A stretch of 64,000 nt of DNA from Flectonema sp. DT1601 (GCA_964019425.1 OZ025796.1:62001-126000); one strand, 5' to 3'; shown: positions 10,601 to 23,765, numbered from the stretch's first letter. Numbers and translations: made by a program. Notes: generated from the sequence alone by a model not told the origin.

Positions 10601-13600
10601 TCAGAGTTCCCTGTTGAACCCCTTCCAATATCACAGAGTCGAACGTATCCACATCCGAGTCTCCGAACAGGCAACGATTCCGCACTGCTAGTGTCTTCTG
10701 GAACTTCGCTAACTTCTGCCTCACTTCCATCGCCGCCTCTCTCTCCTCGGGTTTCAGCTTCGCCAACGCGAACTCCAGAATGTCTTGCACCGTAATCGGG
10801 AACTTCTCCAGACGGTTCAGGAACGGAGAAGGCAGCACGTTCCCCATTCCCGTCAGCTCCCTCTTCGTCACGTGCACGATACACTGGAAATCTCGGTGCA
10901 CTCGCTTGTACTCCAGAGCCGCCCCCACAGCCACCGCCACGAAGTGCAGCGTCTCGTTCGCCCCGCTGCTTGCTACCACATAGTTCTGGTTGAACACGTC
11001 GAACAGGCACGCGTCGATGTCTCTCGTGTTGGTCAGCCACACCGTCCGTCCGGCCTCCATCGCCGCCACGATCTGCGACACCACCGTCACAGGCATCAGC
11101 TCGTCCCCGTATGAAAGTGAACTCAACGACAAAACACTCAGGTTGTTGAACTGCTCCACTCCCGTCTGCCGCAGCAGCTGAAGCATCGAACCGTCCTCCG
11201 TCGTGTCCACCAGCAGCTTGAACCGCACCCACATGTCGTTCAGGTTCTTCCCCGAAGCCTTCTCCGTCGCACGGTTGTTGTCCTTCAGCGAGTCGATCAC
11301 CACGTCCAGCTTCCGACGCAGCATCGGCTTCAGCTCATCAACCGAGTACGCCCCGTCCACCTCCCCGAGCGCCTCTCCGAACCTCCGCAGCGCCGCGTCG
11401 AAGTATTCCGAAGGTCCGTTGAAGTTCCGCTCCAACGCCCGCAGCACCAGCTCCGGCGACACCGTGATCAGCCCTTCCCCCGAGTTGTTTCGACGGATGT
11501 ATCGCATCATGTGGAACAAGTCTCGCAACCCAAACCACCAACGGAACTTCAAGCTCGGGTCGAACCCGACCAGCGTCTCCTCCTCGTCTTCCTTCGGAGG
11601 AGGGACCAATCGGTGGAACGCATCGCAGCAAGCCGGGATGATCCGCTTCGACACTTCGCACAGTCCCCGCACCCCGTGCTTGCTCAAGATCCCCGCACAC
11701 ATGTTCGTCAGTTCCTCCGGACGCGGCTTCGCCATGAACACCGTCACGCATCGGTTCCCGATTGCCGTGTCCAGCGACGTGTTCGTCATCAACACCGAAG
11801 CCAAGTTCGCCCCTTCCAGGTAGTAGTGCAGCACCTTCAGCGCCCACTTCCGCTCCACCGTCGCCCCCTTCACCAAACCAGCCTCGTCCACGAACAGCAG
11901 CGTTCGCTTGTTCAGTGTTCCAGAGCTGTCGTTCTCCAATTGCTTCTGGTACGCTTCCTCGCACTTCTTCTTGATCTCGTCCGCGCTGCTCTGCGCGGAT
12001 CCCTGGTAACGGCAGATGTCCGAAATGTGGCAGAAGTCTTTCCAGAACAGTCCGCATCCCTGCATGTTGTCTCGGATGATGTTGTTCGAAAGCGTCTTCG
12101 AAGTCCCCGGAGCTCCCTGCAAGATCACCGCCAACCGCAGCTCGAAGCAAACCATCTGCACGAACAGGTTCTCCATCAGCCCCTGGTGAGCGTACACCGC
12201 ATCCGGAAGCTTCAAGTGGTCGCTGTGGCAGTGGTACGTCACCGCCCGTTGCACCACCGTGTCGAACGCCACTCCCTGCGGGAACGCACGCACTTGCTTC
12301 TCCTCGTCCTCCCCCGCAAGCTGCGACAGCCGCTCCGTCAGCGCCTTCGACAGAGACGCCCGCTGCTCAGGAGGGAACCGGAAGTAGTACGAACACGCCA
12401 TGGCCACCGTCATCGCTGACAGCGTCCGGTCCCAAACATCAGCAGCCTGCTTCCCGTTGAACGAAATGTAGTCCACCCCCTGCTTGTAGAAGAAGTCGAA
12501 CAGCTTCATCGTTCGGTGAATGTCTCGCTGCGAAACCGTCGATCTCTTGTGAGCAACTGCCCGCTGCGCGAACTTGTGCGTGTGCAGCAGCAGGTCCGAC
12601 AGCGCCCGCAGCTGCGACTGACGGATCGATGCCGCGAACAGGTTTCGGTTGCTTCCCATCAGCCGCATGATGAACATCTCCCGTTGGTTCGCCGCCAGCT
12701 GCTTCCACGGAACAATGTGCTCCTTCAGCGCTGGCTGCATCGGAGTCACGTCGAACCCGAGCTTCTCCCCAGACTCCTTCGTCTGCTTCTTCGTCTCCTC
12801 CTCCGGGTACTCCTCCACATCCAGTCCCTCCAGCGACGCGTCCTTCGTCGTCGGGTTCACCGCTCCCAAGAACGACACGTTCGGTGGCAGGATTCCGTTC
12901 GTCTCCGGGTGACTCAACTCCCACTTATCCCAATACCGATCCACCACAATTCTCTTAATCAATCCCAACATGTTCGTAGCATTCATCTCATCGATCATTA
13001 TCATGAAGTTGATCGTCGGACACTTCAAAGCCTTCTCCAGCATCGGAGACATTTGATCGAACAACATATCCACCGTCATGTCGTATCTCATCAGGATGAT
13101 CAGTGAACTCTTCGACCGCTTCAGAGTCAGAGTTCTCCTCAGCAGGTCTGCGAGAGCCTCACCGGAATTCTCACCTCCATCTGAAAGGTCACGGAGGAGA
13201 CTAGGTGGCGGGTCGAGGATCGGAGAAAGTCGAATTTGGTTTCTCAGCTCTGCGCGAACTGCTCGGCACAGGGCAGGACCGTTTGCCTTCGCCGCAGTGA
13301 AAGCTTCCTTAGCCCAGGTTTGAATTCCATCAAAAAGATGTCTTTTGTTTAGAATCGATTCAAATTGTGAAAAACTCGCGCCCGCAAGTTTCCTCATCGT
13401 CTGAGAACTGAGTGCGCTTCCCATGGTGTCACGAATTTGTCCAACGAGGAAACCACCACTCACTCTATTTAATGAATTCACAACTTCTTCGAGTGCGGTA
13501 TAGAGTTTTTCAGAACGCTCTTTATCATTTCCAATGTCTTTGGGTACTCCAGAGTTTAGTATCTTAACGGAATCCCTAAACTTCTGCTTGCGAGGGTCGT

Positions 13601-16600
13601 CTAATATCTCAGCAATGTTTGGATTAGATATTCTGTCATTGATCAGAGGTCCTAAAACATCGTTAACACATTCTCTCAGGTAGTCTAAGGCGTCGAAGTC
13701 ACCCTTGTCTACTAATATTCTCATACATTGAATCGAACGAACACTTCCGTTTGCAAAGTTAGCGTCTACAATGATTCCTGTCTTTCCATATCCGAGACTA
13801 ACGTCAGGTTCTCCGTCAGGAAATAGTTTCTTTAGTTCCTTTGTTTGCTTTACCCATTTCGCAAATGTTGAGATCAAATCATTATGACCTTCTCTCTTTA
13901 CGGCTGCTGATGCATTTGGAGGAAGTTGTAGTAAGTCAGAAAGCATTGTTACAGCGTAACTCTTTCCTGTTCCTGATGGCCCTTGAAGAATTGGTGGATC
14001 CTGAATTCTAAGATGGCAATACATTTGAACTAACTTCTGTAAGAAGTCAGGGATGAGGACGTAGTTTTGTCCTCTCAAAGCCGTCACGGCGCTACGTTTC
14101 TCAATACAAAGTTCATCAGCCAAAGATTCGATGAGTGTGTGAAGTGGTGCAGTGCTTTGCTGTTCGCGTCGTTTTTGAGCAGCGGCACGGAGTTGTTGTT
14201 TCTGACCCTTTTCATCAGATTTGTCTGCTTTCATTTGAAGCATGAAATCCAATCGCTCATCAGTTTCATCGATTATTGCTTGTCGTAGTTTTTGTAATGC
14301 GGTAACAGCTTCCCCCTCAAAAGGTTCTGCAAGCTTGTCCATTGAGAACTCCATTCGTTGTTTGATACCACCACCCATAACAACAATATGATAATTATCC
14401 TTACTATGAGGGAATAACATCGTATGCATTTCATGCATTAATGTTCTTACAACTAGAGCTTGTTTCTTTGTTCTTCTTGCTGAGTCAAGTGATTTTAACT
14501 TTGTTATATACATCTTATATTGGTACACGAGATGCTTTAATGATCTGACTAACATTCTGTTAGTAATAGTTTCCATTTGTAATTCTAATTCCTGTCTTTC
14601 AACTGCCGGTATCGATTCAATCTCAACGGTGTCATGTCCAAGACACATTAGCTTTAATGTATTCAGATCATGTTTATTGTCACTTGGAACATCAGTGAGA
14701 GTATCTTTAATGAAGCTCATTGCTTCTTGAGCACCAGGTACTTCCTTAATATCAAAATCGTCTAAAGTGCCAGCAGTAGCTAAACCAGAACACGCCAACA
14801 GAGTGATATCAGTCATCCCATTTGACCGTTTCCATGGACCATTCACATCCTTTTCTCTTCCGAGAGATTCCTTCGCGTCAGGAGGATGTTGGAACTCGAC
14901 AACCAAATGCCAAGTCTTCTTCGGAATCGAAACGGCCAGACCGCTGTTCGATTCGATCCGACCAAAGAAGATCAGAGAATCCAAAACCTGATTGACGATC
15001 TGAGGGTCACTGTCTTGTCCGACGTGAATCACTAGCAGTCCGTGTCGTTCCCTCATCGGTCCCATCAGCCGAGTGCAGATCTCATCCAGCGAGTTCTTCG
15101 TCGAATCCAAATCCAAGCGAGTCGGTAACACGCTTCCGAACTCTCCAGACTTGATCTTCTTGTCTATCGAATAAGACTTTCCAGTTCCACATCTCTGAAG
15201 GTAGTAAGTGATTGACTTGAAGTTGTTCAGCTCACAGCATCTACCCATCGCCCACTTCTTCCACTTCACGTCACACGACAAGTTGTCCACGTACTCCACA
15301 GTCTCGTCACTCCCATCACCGCCCGTCACCACAGCGATCAGTTCTTTGTGCTCGTGTTTCCCTTCTGTCGCGAGCCGCACCTCATTCTGTTGGTCCGGTG
15401 ACAACAAGTTCAGGTTCATCACAACGAGTCTTCCCTTTTTCGTCTGCTTGTACAGCTGCAGGAACGCCCTCACGTTCTCCGCTGGTGTCTGCGCAGTGCA
15501 GTCCAACACGTGGTAAGGACGCACGTCTCCCTCATGCAGCGCTATCGCAAATAACTTCCTGTCTGACACAGCTAATCTACTGGTGTCTACGATAGCTCCC
15601 TCGACAGTACGAGTCTGCAGTTGTCCGTAACGGGCCGCCGCCGGGTCGTAGTTGCATGAAATTCGAGGGTCCTTCGCGTTCTTGTTCTTCTTCCTCAGAA
15701 TTTGCAACAGTTTTCCGATTCTGTCCAACGTGCTCAGGGCTCCTTCCGCAATCACCGCCTTCGCTACAGCCGTCGACTCCCAATCTGTGAACATCTCCAG
15801 TCCGTTCGTTGAACCCTCGGCTGCCTCCCTCAGTGCGATACGGAGCTCAGCCGCTCGGCAGACTGCGCCAGTCGATTTCTCGATTGTGTGCCAGACAGCG
15901 AGTTCGTCTTCAGTCATGGAGTCCATTGAAGACTTTGAAACAGTCGCCTGAAGTTGTACAGCAGGTCGAAAGTCAACAGATTGAAGTTCTGGAATATTAC
16001 TTTTATTAGCACTTTCCCAACCAGTACCAAATTCATGGCGGTTCCAATACAGACCTGAAGCATCTTGTTTTAACTCTTCAAGTGATGAGCAGGCCAATAC
16101 ATTAACTCTCGCTCCTTCACGCCAACTCTTACCATCTCCCCAAGTCCACTTCGTACAGTAGTGTGGGAATGGTTGATCCATTGAAGACATGTACAGCCCT
16201 TCGGTATTCTTTCCATTTTTAAAGGAAACCACCCATCTCTGCACATTCGAATCTCTGCTGAGGCGAAGTTCATCATTTTCATAAATGACGAATCCCTTCT
16301 TGTCAGTCTGCTTCTGAAGTGTCAGAATACCACCAGGACGAGACTTTGATACGACTCTGATACAATAAGGCTTCTCTTGGAATCCATCAACAACAGTCCA
16401 TCTCAGAGGTTCTGATCCAATCCTCGCTGTTCCCTTGCACGGGTTCGACCAAGCAACAGGTCTTTCTGCAGCATCAGTGACGCACCAACGACCGTCCCAA
16501 TAAGTCATTCTGTATTTTCCATCTTTTCTGTTGTAGGTAGGAATCCATCTTCTGTAGAGACCATCACAGATGCCATCCTTTTCTTTATCAGGAGGAGTAG

Positions 16601-19600
16601 TTCCTTTAATTACAACTGATACATCATCAAGACATGATGACTCTTGAGAATGATGACTAAAGAATGTACACTTCACATCCTTTCCTCTGAAGACGACGTA
16701 TGGTACTAAAGGTCCTTCAACCTTTGGAAAGTTCTTAGTGGTGACAGAATTGAATAATCTCTCACCATCTGAATGAATGTCGATAGTTCCTTCACCAAGA
16801 TCAACAGTGAAGCTTAGTCTGACCTCAAGAGGTTTCGTGTCAGCATTAGTACTTCCTAAGTTACGAGTATGCTTAAGAACGAATACACTTCCATCACGTC
16901 TAGCTTGCATTGCAAACATTGAGGTATCAGGTTCTGTTGACTTGTTGAGAGGAACACCTGGAGCAGCAACACCAATACCAACATGTTCTGAAAGATTTCT
17001 CCCTTTGACAAGTATTGAAAAGGTATGAGGACCTGGTCCTACCATTACTCTGTTTCCTAATGCGATTGTTTCTGTTTCTGTTTCTGAAATAACAGTTGGT
17101 CCATCGATCTTTAATCCCTTTCCAATATGCTCTGTGTTCCATCCGAGTACCTCATCGACTGGCTCACCAGGACTGATGACCGCTTTAGCAGTCTTATTGA
17201 CTAGGTAAACACAAGGCTTTAGACTTCTACTAACGTCGGTAAACCGAGCAAGGTTTCTCCTACCGTTTAACTTGAAGTCGATTGTCTTCGCTTTCTGATC
17301 ATAAATAACGGTGATGATATCACCACTTCGGAATGCTCTGGCGTTGTCAACATCGAGTCCATTGTGTCTGAGAGTACCATTTCTCATATACCAATAGGCA
17401 CTCTCTTTGTTGGGAGACTCGTCTACCGGCTTTCCAAGATCAAGGTCCTTCGTACAGAGACCTATTCTTGAAGCAAAGACGTCACCTGTGATCTTTATTC
17501 TCCATATCAACGCTGGTGCTGGAGAGACTGCGATGGCAGGTGCTGTGCCGCGCATTTTCGTAACTTCTCTGCCATTCGCAGATATGATCGCGTCTTTAGT
17601 TGTAACTAACCAAATATAAGCAGGAATTACTGTGGCTGTAAAGTTTGGTTTCGCCTTTGCTGACTCGGTGTTGAATTCCTTAGCGAGATCGGAAATCTTT
17701 TTAGTTCTTTTGTTATTAACTGCAACGATACGCATGCCTGCTTCGAATCCGAGTGATTCCCACACGGAGTACTTCGCACAACTTATAACATAAAGTGTGC
17801 TCGCCATCTCCTTCAGTCCGAGGGCCTCTAAAACCTTCGGTGACTGAACGTGAATGTTGTGTTCCGCACCTCTGCAATCATCAGACCACTTCTCAACAAT
17901 CGTGAATGCATCGTCAGCCTGTACTTTTGCGTTCAAACAAGGCTGTTCGTTTAAGAATCCGTGACTGTCACTTTCCCTCCAGTCACCCATCTGCCATGGC
18001 TGAAGGTAAGATTCATTATCAGACATCGATACTAATAATCTCCTCGCGTTCATTACAGGTTTATCATACACAACCCATCCACCAGCAACAGGAGAGAGTA
18101 CTAATCCGTCTTCACGTTTGTACATCCAGAGACCCTTTTCAAACTCTCCATCACAGACACCAAGTCCTTCAAATAGTAAAGGTTCGTTGTCTTCAGGGAG
18201 CTTTACAAAAGGTATTGATGCAAATTTACGGGTCTGAATTGCTGTCGACAAGACGCTTACTGACATGTCCACAGTTTCATATTCATGGACGGCGGCTGCT
18301 CTCTCAACGCGTTGAATCATTTTCATCTTTCCCTTTCTCCAACTCAGTAAGCGACCCATATCCTGTATCGAGTGTGTTATGCTGGCTGTGCTTCTCATTA
18401 ACTCAGCAGTTCTCACAAGCTCAGCAGGAGTGACACAGATAATCTCCGGGTACTTCTGACACATTTTCACAAACAGGGAAGTCGTGCTCTCGGAGTCCTT
18501 CGCCCACTGGCCCTCCAATGACTGCAGCATCTGAGTCAGACGAGCAGCGTCATCATGTCTGAAAGTGATTCTCCTCGATCTGAACTCAATGTGACCCTCA
18601 CTGAAGAGGGCACACGCCGTGTTGAAAGCCCTCATCACCTCACGTGCTTGGTTAGCGAACACTTCCAATGAACTGTGCTCATTACGCTGCAACGTTGCTC
18701 TGTAGACAAGATCACTGTACTCAGCCATGTTTCGCAACTTACCGTCGTGAGCATCGAATTCGAGAGCAGGTTGCCCAGTTGTTGGGAGGTTGATGATGAT
18801 CAAAGCAGCACTTCTATCAATGTAGTCATCCTCATCAACTTGAATACCTTCCGGGATTCCCTGAAGTCCTGATGCGTAGTGACAGACGATTATCATTCTG
18901 TCTGTAGTTCCTGACTGTTCTTTAATCATCTTCACTAGTTTCTCAATCTCATCAACAGCAGTCATCTTCTCAAGCTTCTTTTGAATGTTTCGCACGTCTT
19001 GCAGGGTGTCATCTCCAAACGAGTTGTTCATCAGCGACCAGAACCCATCGCCAGTGATATCAGACCCAGCCACGAACCCGCTGTTCGAAATAGGAATTCG
19101 CATCTCAACACCACTGTAGGGGATGTCACCTTGCTCACCAGCGTCTCTCTTGTCTTGAATTAATTGTGATCTCCTCTCATTGAATTGCTCTACGTATGCT
19201 GAAGACGCCCACACGAATGGATTCACAAAGTTTGTCAAGTTGAAGAAAGTCTGGAAAGAAGCGTGTTGCAAATCTGTCGAGTTCGAAAGAACTGACGCAA
19301 GACCTTCATCCTGTGCCTCAGGGTTCTCACGAGTGAATTCAACCAACTCCGTGCAGTTGTACACCGTCCTCATGATTTCCAGAACACGGTGCTCACAACC
19401 ACAACTCACTCGCTTGATTTCAGTCGAACGTATCTTCGCATCTTTCAACGTCACCTTCGACAAGTCATCGTCGAGAAGGATACGTTTTTCAGTTTCGTTG
19501 AAGAACTGCGAGTGGAATCTCAAATCCTTTTGAGGAGAGTTCACCATTCTTCTCAGAATTTCCAAGTCGTGTACGACAAAACGAAGAGGAAGACCTCCGT

Positions 19601-22600
19601 CAAGGAGAGCGTTGATGGCATCTTTGTCTGCCTTGATCTCCTCCATCAGAGCCTTCTCTTGTCTTTTTCTACCCTGCTCGTAGTTTCCATCAGGCGGGTG
19701 AAGCCCAGCAACAGCCTGTTCGATGGTGCTATCCAATTTGATACTTGACAGAGACTTGCAAGCATCTCCGAAGGAATTTTGGAATTCAGCCAGTGAGACT
19801 CCCTTGTTGTCACACAGAATGAGAAAGTGTGCTCGCAGTAACGGACTCGATGTAGCATGCGGTAGAGTAAGAGCTTCTCCGAGTGTCACACCAGCCTTCT
19901 TCACCAGCTTCTCGAGATCATCCAAGTTCACGAGTTCCTTGCGTACAATGGATTCCGTAAATTCATTCAAAAGTTCTCCCGCTCCTTTAACTTCCCATTG
20001 CTCTACGAGTTCCCTCAGTACATTACCGCTGTGCTCAAGCTTCTCAATCGGGGCGTTGAAGTCAAGTTCTGGAAATGTGATTCCATTACGTTCATGAATT
20101 CCACTGTGCTGTTTAGATAAAGAGTACACATGTCGACTGATGCGGTGACTATTCAATCGATTTTGGAATTCTTTAGTAGCTGTTTCGATTCTCATCGCAA
20201 AGTTCTTAGCTGGAGTAAACTTACTCTCCAGAAGACACACCTGCTTTAAGTCAATTGGAATGGAGTCCCACTTGACTGATCGTGAGTCAAAGTACACAGA
20301 CAGCAGAGTGTCAGCAGCATCAGCACGAATACCCGTCAGCTCTGACATCTCTCTTGCGGTGCATAGAATCCAATCATCAAGTCCATGAATCTTTTGAGTG
20401 ATTACTATTCTCTCACAACAAAGTCCCCATAACTTTATCATAAAGTCTCCATACTCTTTTGTATGATCAGATCTCTTACGATGTGCAAACACACGTTTAA
20501 GTAAAGGAAGTGATGCCATTCCTCTGTAGTTCTCTAACCATCTAGCATCCCAACCTGAAATAATATCTCTCAATTGTGGAACACAAGCAGAAATAGCTCT
20601 CTTACCCCAAGAACAAGTAACTGGGTTAACAGTTGATCTTTGAAACCAACAGATATGACGATCACCTCCCCATGAACCAGAAATATAATCTGGACTACGG
20701 GAGGTACCCTGAGCGATGAGAACTACCTGAAAAGTAACATCTCTTGATTCAGGTACGTTGAGTAACGACATGTGTTCTCGTTTCATTGACCGTTTGATGG
20801 TCAGGGTAAAGCGAAGTTCAACATCTCCATATTTCACATTAGAAATGATTCCAGAAGACAGAGCTGGATGGTTCAAAGCAATATGATGACCAGTAACAGT
20901 GAAGGCATCAGGATAACAAAGATTATTAAATCCATTCAACCAAGTCCATCCTCCATCAAAATCATGACGAGACACGAGAGAGAGTGCATTGACAACAGCA
21001 AGTGGGTCACCACTCTGACGAACTTCTGTCTGTGTGATGAGCTTCAGGGAAGCCATCACACCAGTTGGTGTTGGCTGCAGATCTTTCTCTTCGAATGCCA
21101 ACCCGTATATGGATATTAAATTGACGCAAGGATGTCTCATCGCTTGACTGTGCAGCCATCCCTTCGGACCAGAAATCGTTCCCTTCAACTTCGTATCGGA
21201 ATCCTCAATCGCACGAAGTACTACGATCAGAGTCTCTGGATAGCAGTGGCGGACATTAAACTTGTCTCCCCTGTCTCCAAGAAACTGTAACAGTGACGAT
21301 GCGAATCCAGGTAACTCGCTGAACGCCTTCTTACACTTATCGTACAGGTCAGGGGCAGGAGGGGCCTTGAGAGTTGTTTGGAGAACACGAGAGGCGAATG
21401 ATACGACAGGCTCCCCACGATATTCATCCTTTTGGAGAATGATTTTTTCAAACCTGTTTGGATTTGATTCGTCTCTCAATATAATTGGAATTCTTGTTTC
21501 ATTACTCTGATGATGTTGATGTTGTGGAAGAGGGATCCAAATTGTGTACTTCTCGAGTTGAATTCCGAAATGTGGAGTAATCTTAGGAGTGGGACAGAAT
21601 GGGAAGTCCGTGTCATCTTCAAGTTTAACGCACACGGCAGTAATACGAGTGGGTAAGAGACCAAATATATCTACTCTGTAACCTTCTTCTCGACGAGTTG
21701 AATGAGAGAAGTTCAATTCACAGCCGCAGGTGTACCACCTTCCCTGTAGAATGCGATCTCCTCTTCGCATTCCACGTCTTCCCATTGGGTTGCCTGCAAT
21801 TAGTTCATCATCTCCAATGAAATCACCAGCACCACTACGGGCTGACTCTTGTTTTGCTTGCTCAACACGAGTGTCAGTTCCTAATATTCCAAAAGACTCT
21901 TCATGAGGAATACCTTCAGCTGAGTGGTGTAGAATATATTCAGCTTCGGTATCGTCAACTCGTACCAGTGAAAAGTCATTCATTGGAGCTGTGCTGAAAG
22001 AGCTTGCTTGCCACATTAGTAGTTCTGCTGCCCTCCTGCTGTCAAAATACTTTTCGAGAGCCTGTCGGATGACGTCGGACCAATTTAACGCTTCTTTTGA
22101 TATTGCTGAAACAAATTCCGACAGCATTGCAAATGCTGCGGATGGAAGCTTACCATACGGCAACTTGTTAGCTGATTTCCGCATCAGTTTTATGATTTGA
22201 TTGTTCAGAGGAGTTCCACAGAGGATTTCGATACTCGAAAAGTCTCGTTTTTTACTACTTTCAGCCATCCGAAGGCAACACAAGACTATACTCTCATGTA
22301 TAAGAAGAGTGTCTTTAGTCAAAGATTCTAAGATGTGTTGCTCAGACTCGATGGGAAACTCTTCCTGTGAAACTACTTTACACAAAGTTTGATAAGCACA
22401 CATCATAACAATTAGTACAAGTGGAATAGTTGTAGAAGAGTACTCTTCACATAACCTTCTAGTACATTCAGTAACTGTTCTCAAAATCGGATAAAACTGA
22501 CAGGCTGTTGGAACTTTTCTGTGTCTATCGTTCAACTCCTTTGCGTTTTCAGTAAATAATCTTTTGAAGATGACTATAATATATGTTGCTGCATCTTCAT

Positions 22601-22727
22601 TCCAGGTACCAGTGAGAAGAGATTTCAAATTCACCTCCCAATTCTCAGTAATACCAACAAGTTTTTTCAGATCTGCCTGCGGTAGCTCAATATTTAATTC
22701 GTTCTGGACGCCTACATTATCTCGCAT
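4561..22727 (-). CDS. giant RNF213-like AAA+ ATPase, copy 1 (4 exons)
   Basis: My exon model is 5781-22727, 5635-5703, 4685-5569 and 4561-4602, all joined in phase 0, giving about 5,980 residues. Family assignment rests on a tandem AAA+ core: P-loop GPSGTGKS (about residue 2917) with acidic box MIMIDEMNATN (about 3243) and the NP-containing segment after it, then GAPGTSKT (about 3541), a CRYQGSAQSSADEI segment and FVDEAGL (about 3610), followed by the family's FHMMRYIRR/LERNFNGP and PFLNRLEKF (about 3972) signatures. These match AAA3 and AAA4 of RNF213/mysterin. An additional GTGKS lies near 2514. N-terminal to the core are a SPRY-like domain (about 1735-1820), a PDZ-like segment (about 1640-1685) and two CDG-(F/Y) repeats (about 1529 and 2055). 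I find no RING or RZ zinc finger. Length is close to the family norm (vertebrate RNF213 is about 5,200). It is probably a cytosolic ATP-driven machine; ubiquitin ligase activity cannot be assumed. Confidence 0.85.
4631..4660. repeat. short tandem repeat inside the last intron of copy 1
   Basis: Three copies of a 10-base unit like AGTAAACACC stand in a row. They lie within the intron that precedes the terminal exon. Confidence 0.6.
4685..5569 (-). CDS. exon 3 of RNF213-like copy 1 (helical region and PDZ-like C-terminus)
   Basis: This exon has 295 codons. An in-frame ATG at 5584 makes it look like a separate 307-residue gene, but the splice acceptor AACAG precedes LAVQPDRHC, and the paralogue has LTVQPDRHC after its own acceptor with no ATG there. 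It encodes a helical region of about 220 residues followed by a PDZ-like carboxylate-loop segment (LERGMHIVAIDKTRV). The donor is GTGTGT after codon GAT at 4685, aligned with the donor in copy 2. Identity to the copy 2 exon is clearly lower than in the giant exon. Confidence 0.75.
5635..5703 (-). CDS. exon 2 of RNF213-like copy 1 (23 codons)
   Basis: The 69-nt exon is bounded by ACAG at its 5' side and GTATGT at its 3' side. It encodes PFRFLDPEEPVV, then SNEVEQSAIDL. The paralogous exon at 33275-33343 differs by only four residues, while the flanking introns are unalignable, which supports it as a real exon. Confidence 0.75.
5781..22727 (-). CDS. giant exon 1 of RNF213-like copy 1
   Basis: This is 5,649 codons without an intron. 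The ATG at 22727 aligns with the region where copy 2 homology begins and lies just after the 33-bp minisatellite. Open reading continues to a TGA at 5763, but the paralogue comparison shows the last five codons are intron: the sequence turns from coding into GTGTGT at 5780 in both copies, and a conserved 69-nt exon follows. Codon use changes within the exon: about 9300-12950 is strongly C/G-ending while both flanks are A/T-ending. Confidence 0.85.
9300..12950. other. GC-rich core inside giant exon, copy 1
   Basis: GC content rises abruptly over the segment coding for the AAA4 module and what follows it. One hand-counted 60-base line here (11341) is 75% GC, against 38% for a line in the flank (7201). 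Third codon positions are mostly C or G. Long open frames appear in other phases here as a side effect. The homologous block 37000-40650 has the same property. Confidence 0.7.
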
Positions 22728-22770
22728 TTTATTTCAACTGTTGAAAAAGAGAAGTCATCCATTGTTTTAA

Positions 22771-23100
22771 ACCCATACTCTCATCTACTAATTGGTAGAG
22801 TAAACCCATACTCTCATCTACTAATTGGTAGAGTAAACCCATACTCTCATCTACTAATTGGTAGAGTAAACCCATACTCTCATCTACTAATTGGTAGAGT
22901 AAACCCATACTCTCATCTACTAATTGGTAGAGTAAACCCATACTCTCATCTACTAATTGGTAGAGTAAACCCATACTCTCATCTACTAATTGGTAGAGTA
23001 AACCCATACTCTCATCTACTAATTGGTAGAGTAAACCCATACTCTCATCTACTAATTGGTAGAGTAAACCCATACTCTCATCTACTAATTGGTAGAGTAA
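22771..23100. repeat. 33-bp minisatellite, 10 units
   Basis: Ten head-to-tail, apparently identical 33-bp units begin with TAAACCCATACTCTCATC on the plus strand. The array ends about 43 bases before the ATG of giant gene copy 1. Because 33 is divisible by three, the minus strand stays open (11-residue unit LLYQLVDESMG) and forms a 170-codon frame that stops right before the giant ORF. I regard it as promoter or 5' UTR repeat rather than a protein. There are no spacers, so it is not a CRISPR array. Confidence 0.85.
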
Positions 23101-23765
23101 ACCTTGACCTGATGTGTGAATTATATTATGATAAAGTTTATAAAAAATAAAAATAAAAATTATAATTATATATGTGTTTTTGTTTCCATAAGGGAACATA
23201 AGTGCACCAGGGGTTTGAATGTTTGAATTTACAAAATACAAACATAGCGACCATTCAACAATCTGTTAAGGATACAGTAAAGGTGTGGATGCTTAACTTT
23301 AGCCTTTTGAAGGAAGTAACTATTTAGGGTTTCGAGAGTAATCTATATACCTCTTTACCTCTATTCTCTCATCATCAGTTGTGTAGATGCAAGTCAAGTC
23401 AATTATTGTGACTGAAACACTCCAGTTTTGCAGGACTGGAGTATAGTTACTTTTAGTTTATTTTATCGGAATATAAGAGGGGAACGAAGGTAGAAAAAAA
23501 AATTTAAAAAAAAGTGGTGAAATGGGGGGGGTAACTTGATACTAATGTTAAATGGAAAGCAACTTGAAACTGGCAAAAACGAGAATAGGGTTCGGCCAAA
23601 CCTGGTTGCAATATAAGAAATCAACAGTTGGTATCGATAAAAAATCCCATATGTGCTGTCGAATACGGGGATTCGGGGGCCACGTACTACAGGTTGAGCG
23701 CCCCATGCCCTGTAGCCCGTTACAGCTTAAATAGTATTCCTTCACACTTCAAAGGTAAATAAATA
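23101..23765. other. intergenic DNA with dispersed repeats
   Basis: There is no gene. The part around 23304-23425 (GGTTTCGAGAGTAATC followed by TATATACCTC-type sequence) is a diverged copy of 28433-28550. The part around 23690-23735 (TTGAGCGCCCCATGCC, then CCCGTTACA) is shared with 31010-31050. The segment ends at the target duplication of the piggyBac element. Confidence 0.5.

Noticed and set aside
10321-12419. Open frames of 270-303 codons in other phases inside the giant gene core (and their counterparts at 38016-40114)
   Set aside because: High GC lowers stop frequency in all frames. The giant frame has the AAA+ motifs, and the shadow frames have none.
22771-23100. CRISPR-like repeat array
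   Set aside because: The units are directly adjacent with no spacers, and the genome is eukaryotic.
22729-23241. 170-codon minus-strand frame made of ten 11-residue repeats
   Set aside because: It exists because the minisatellite unit is a multiple of three and stop-free. The non-repeat part is AT-rich low complexity with no protein features.
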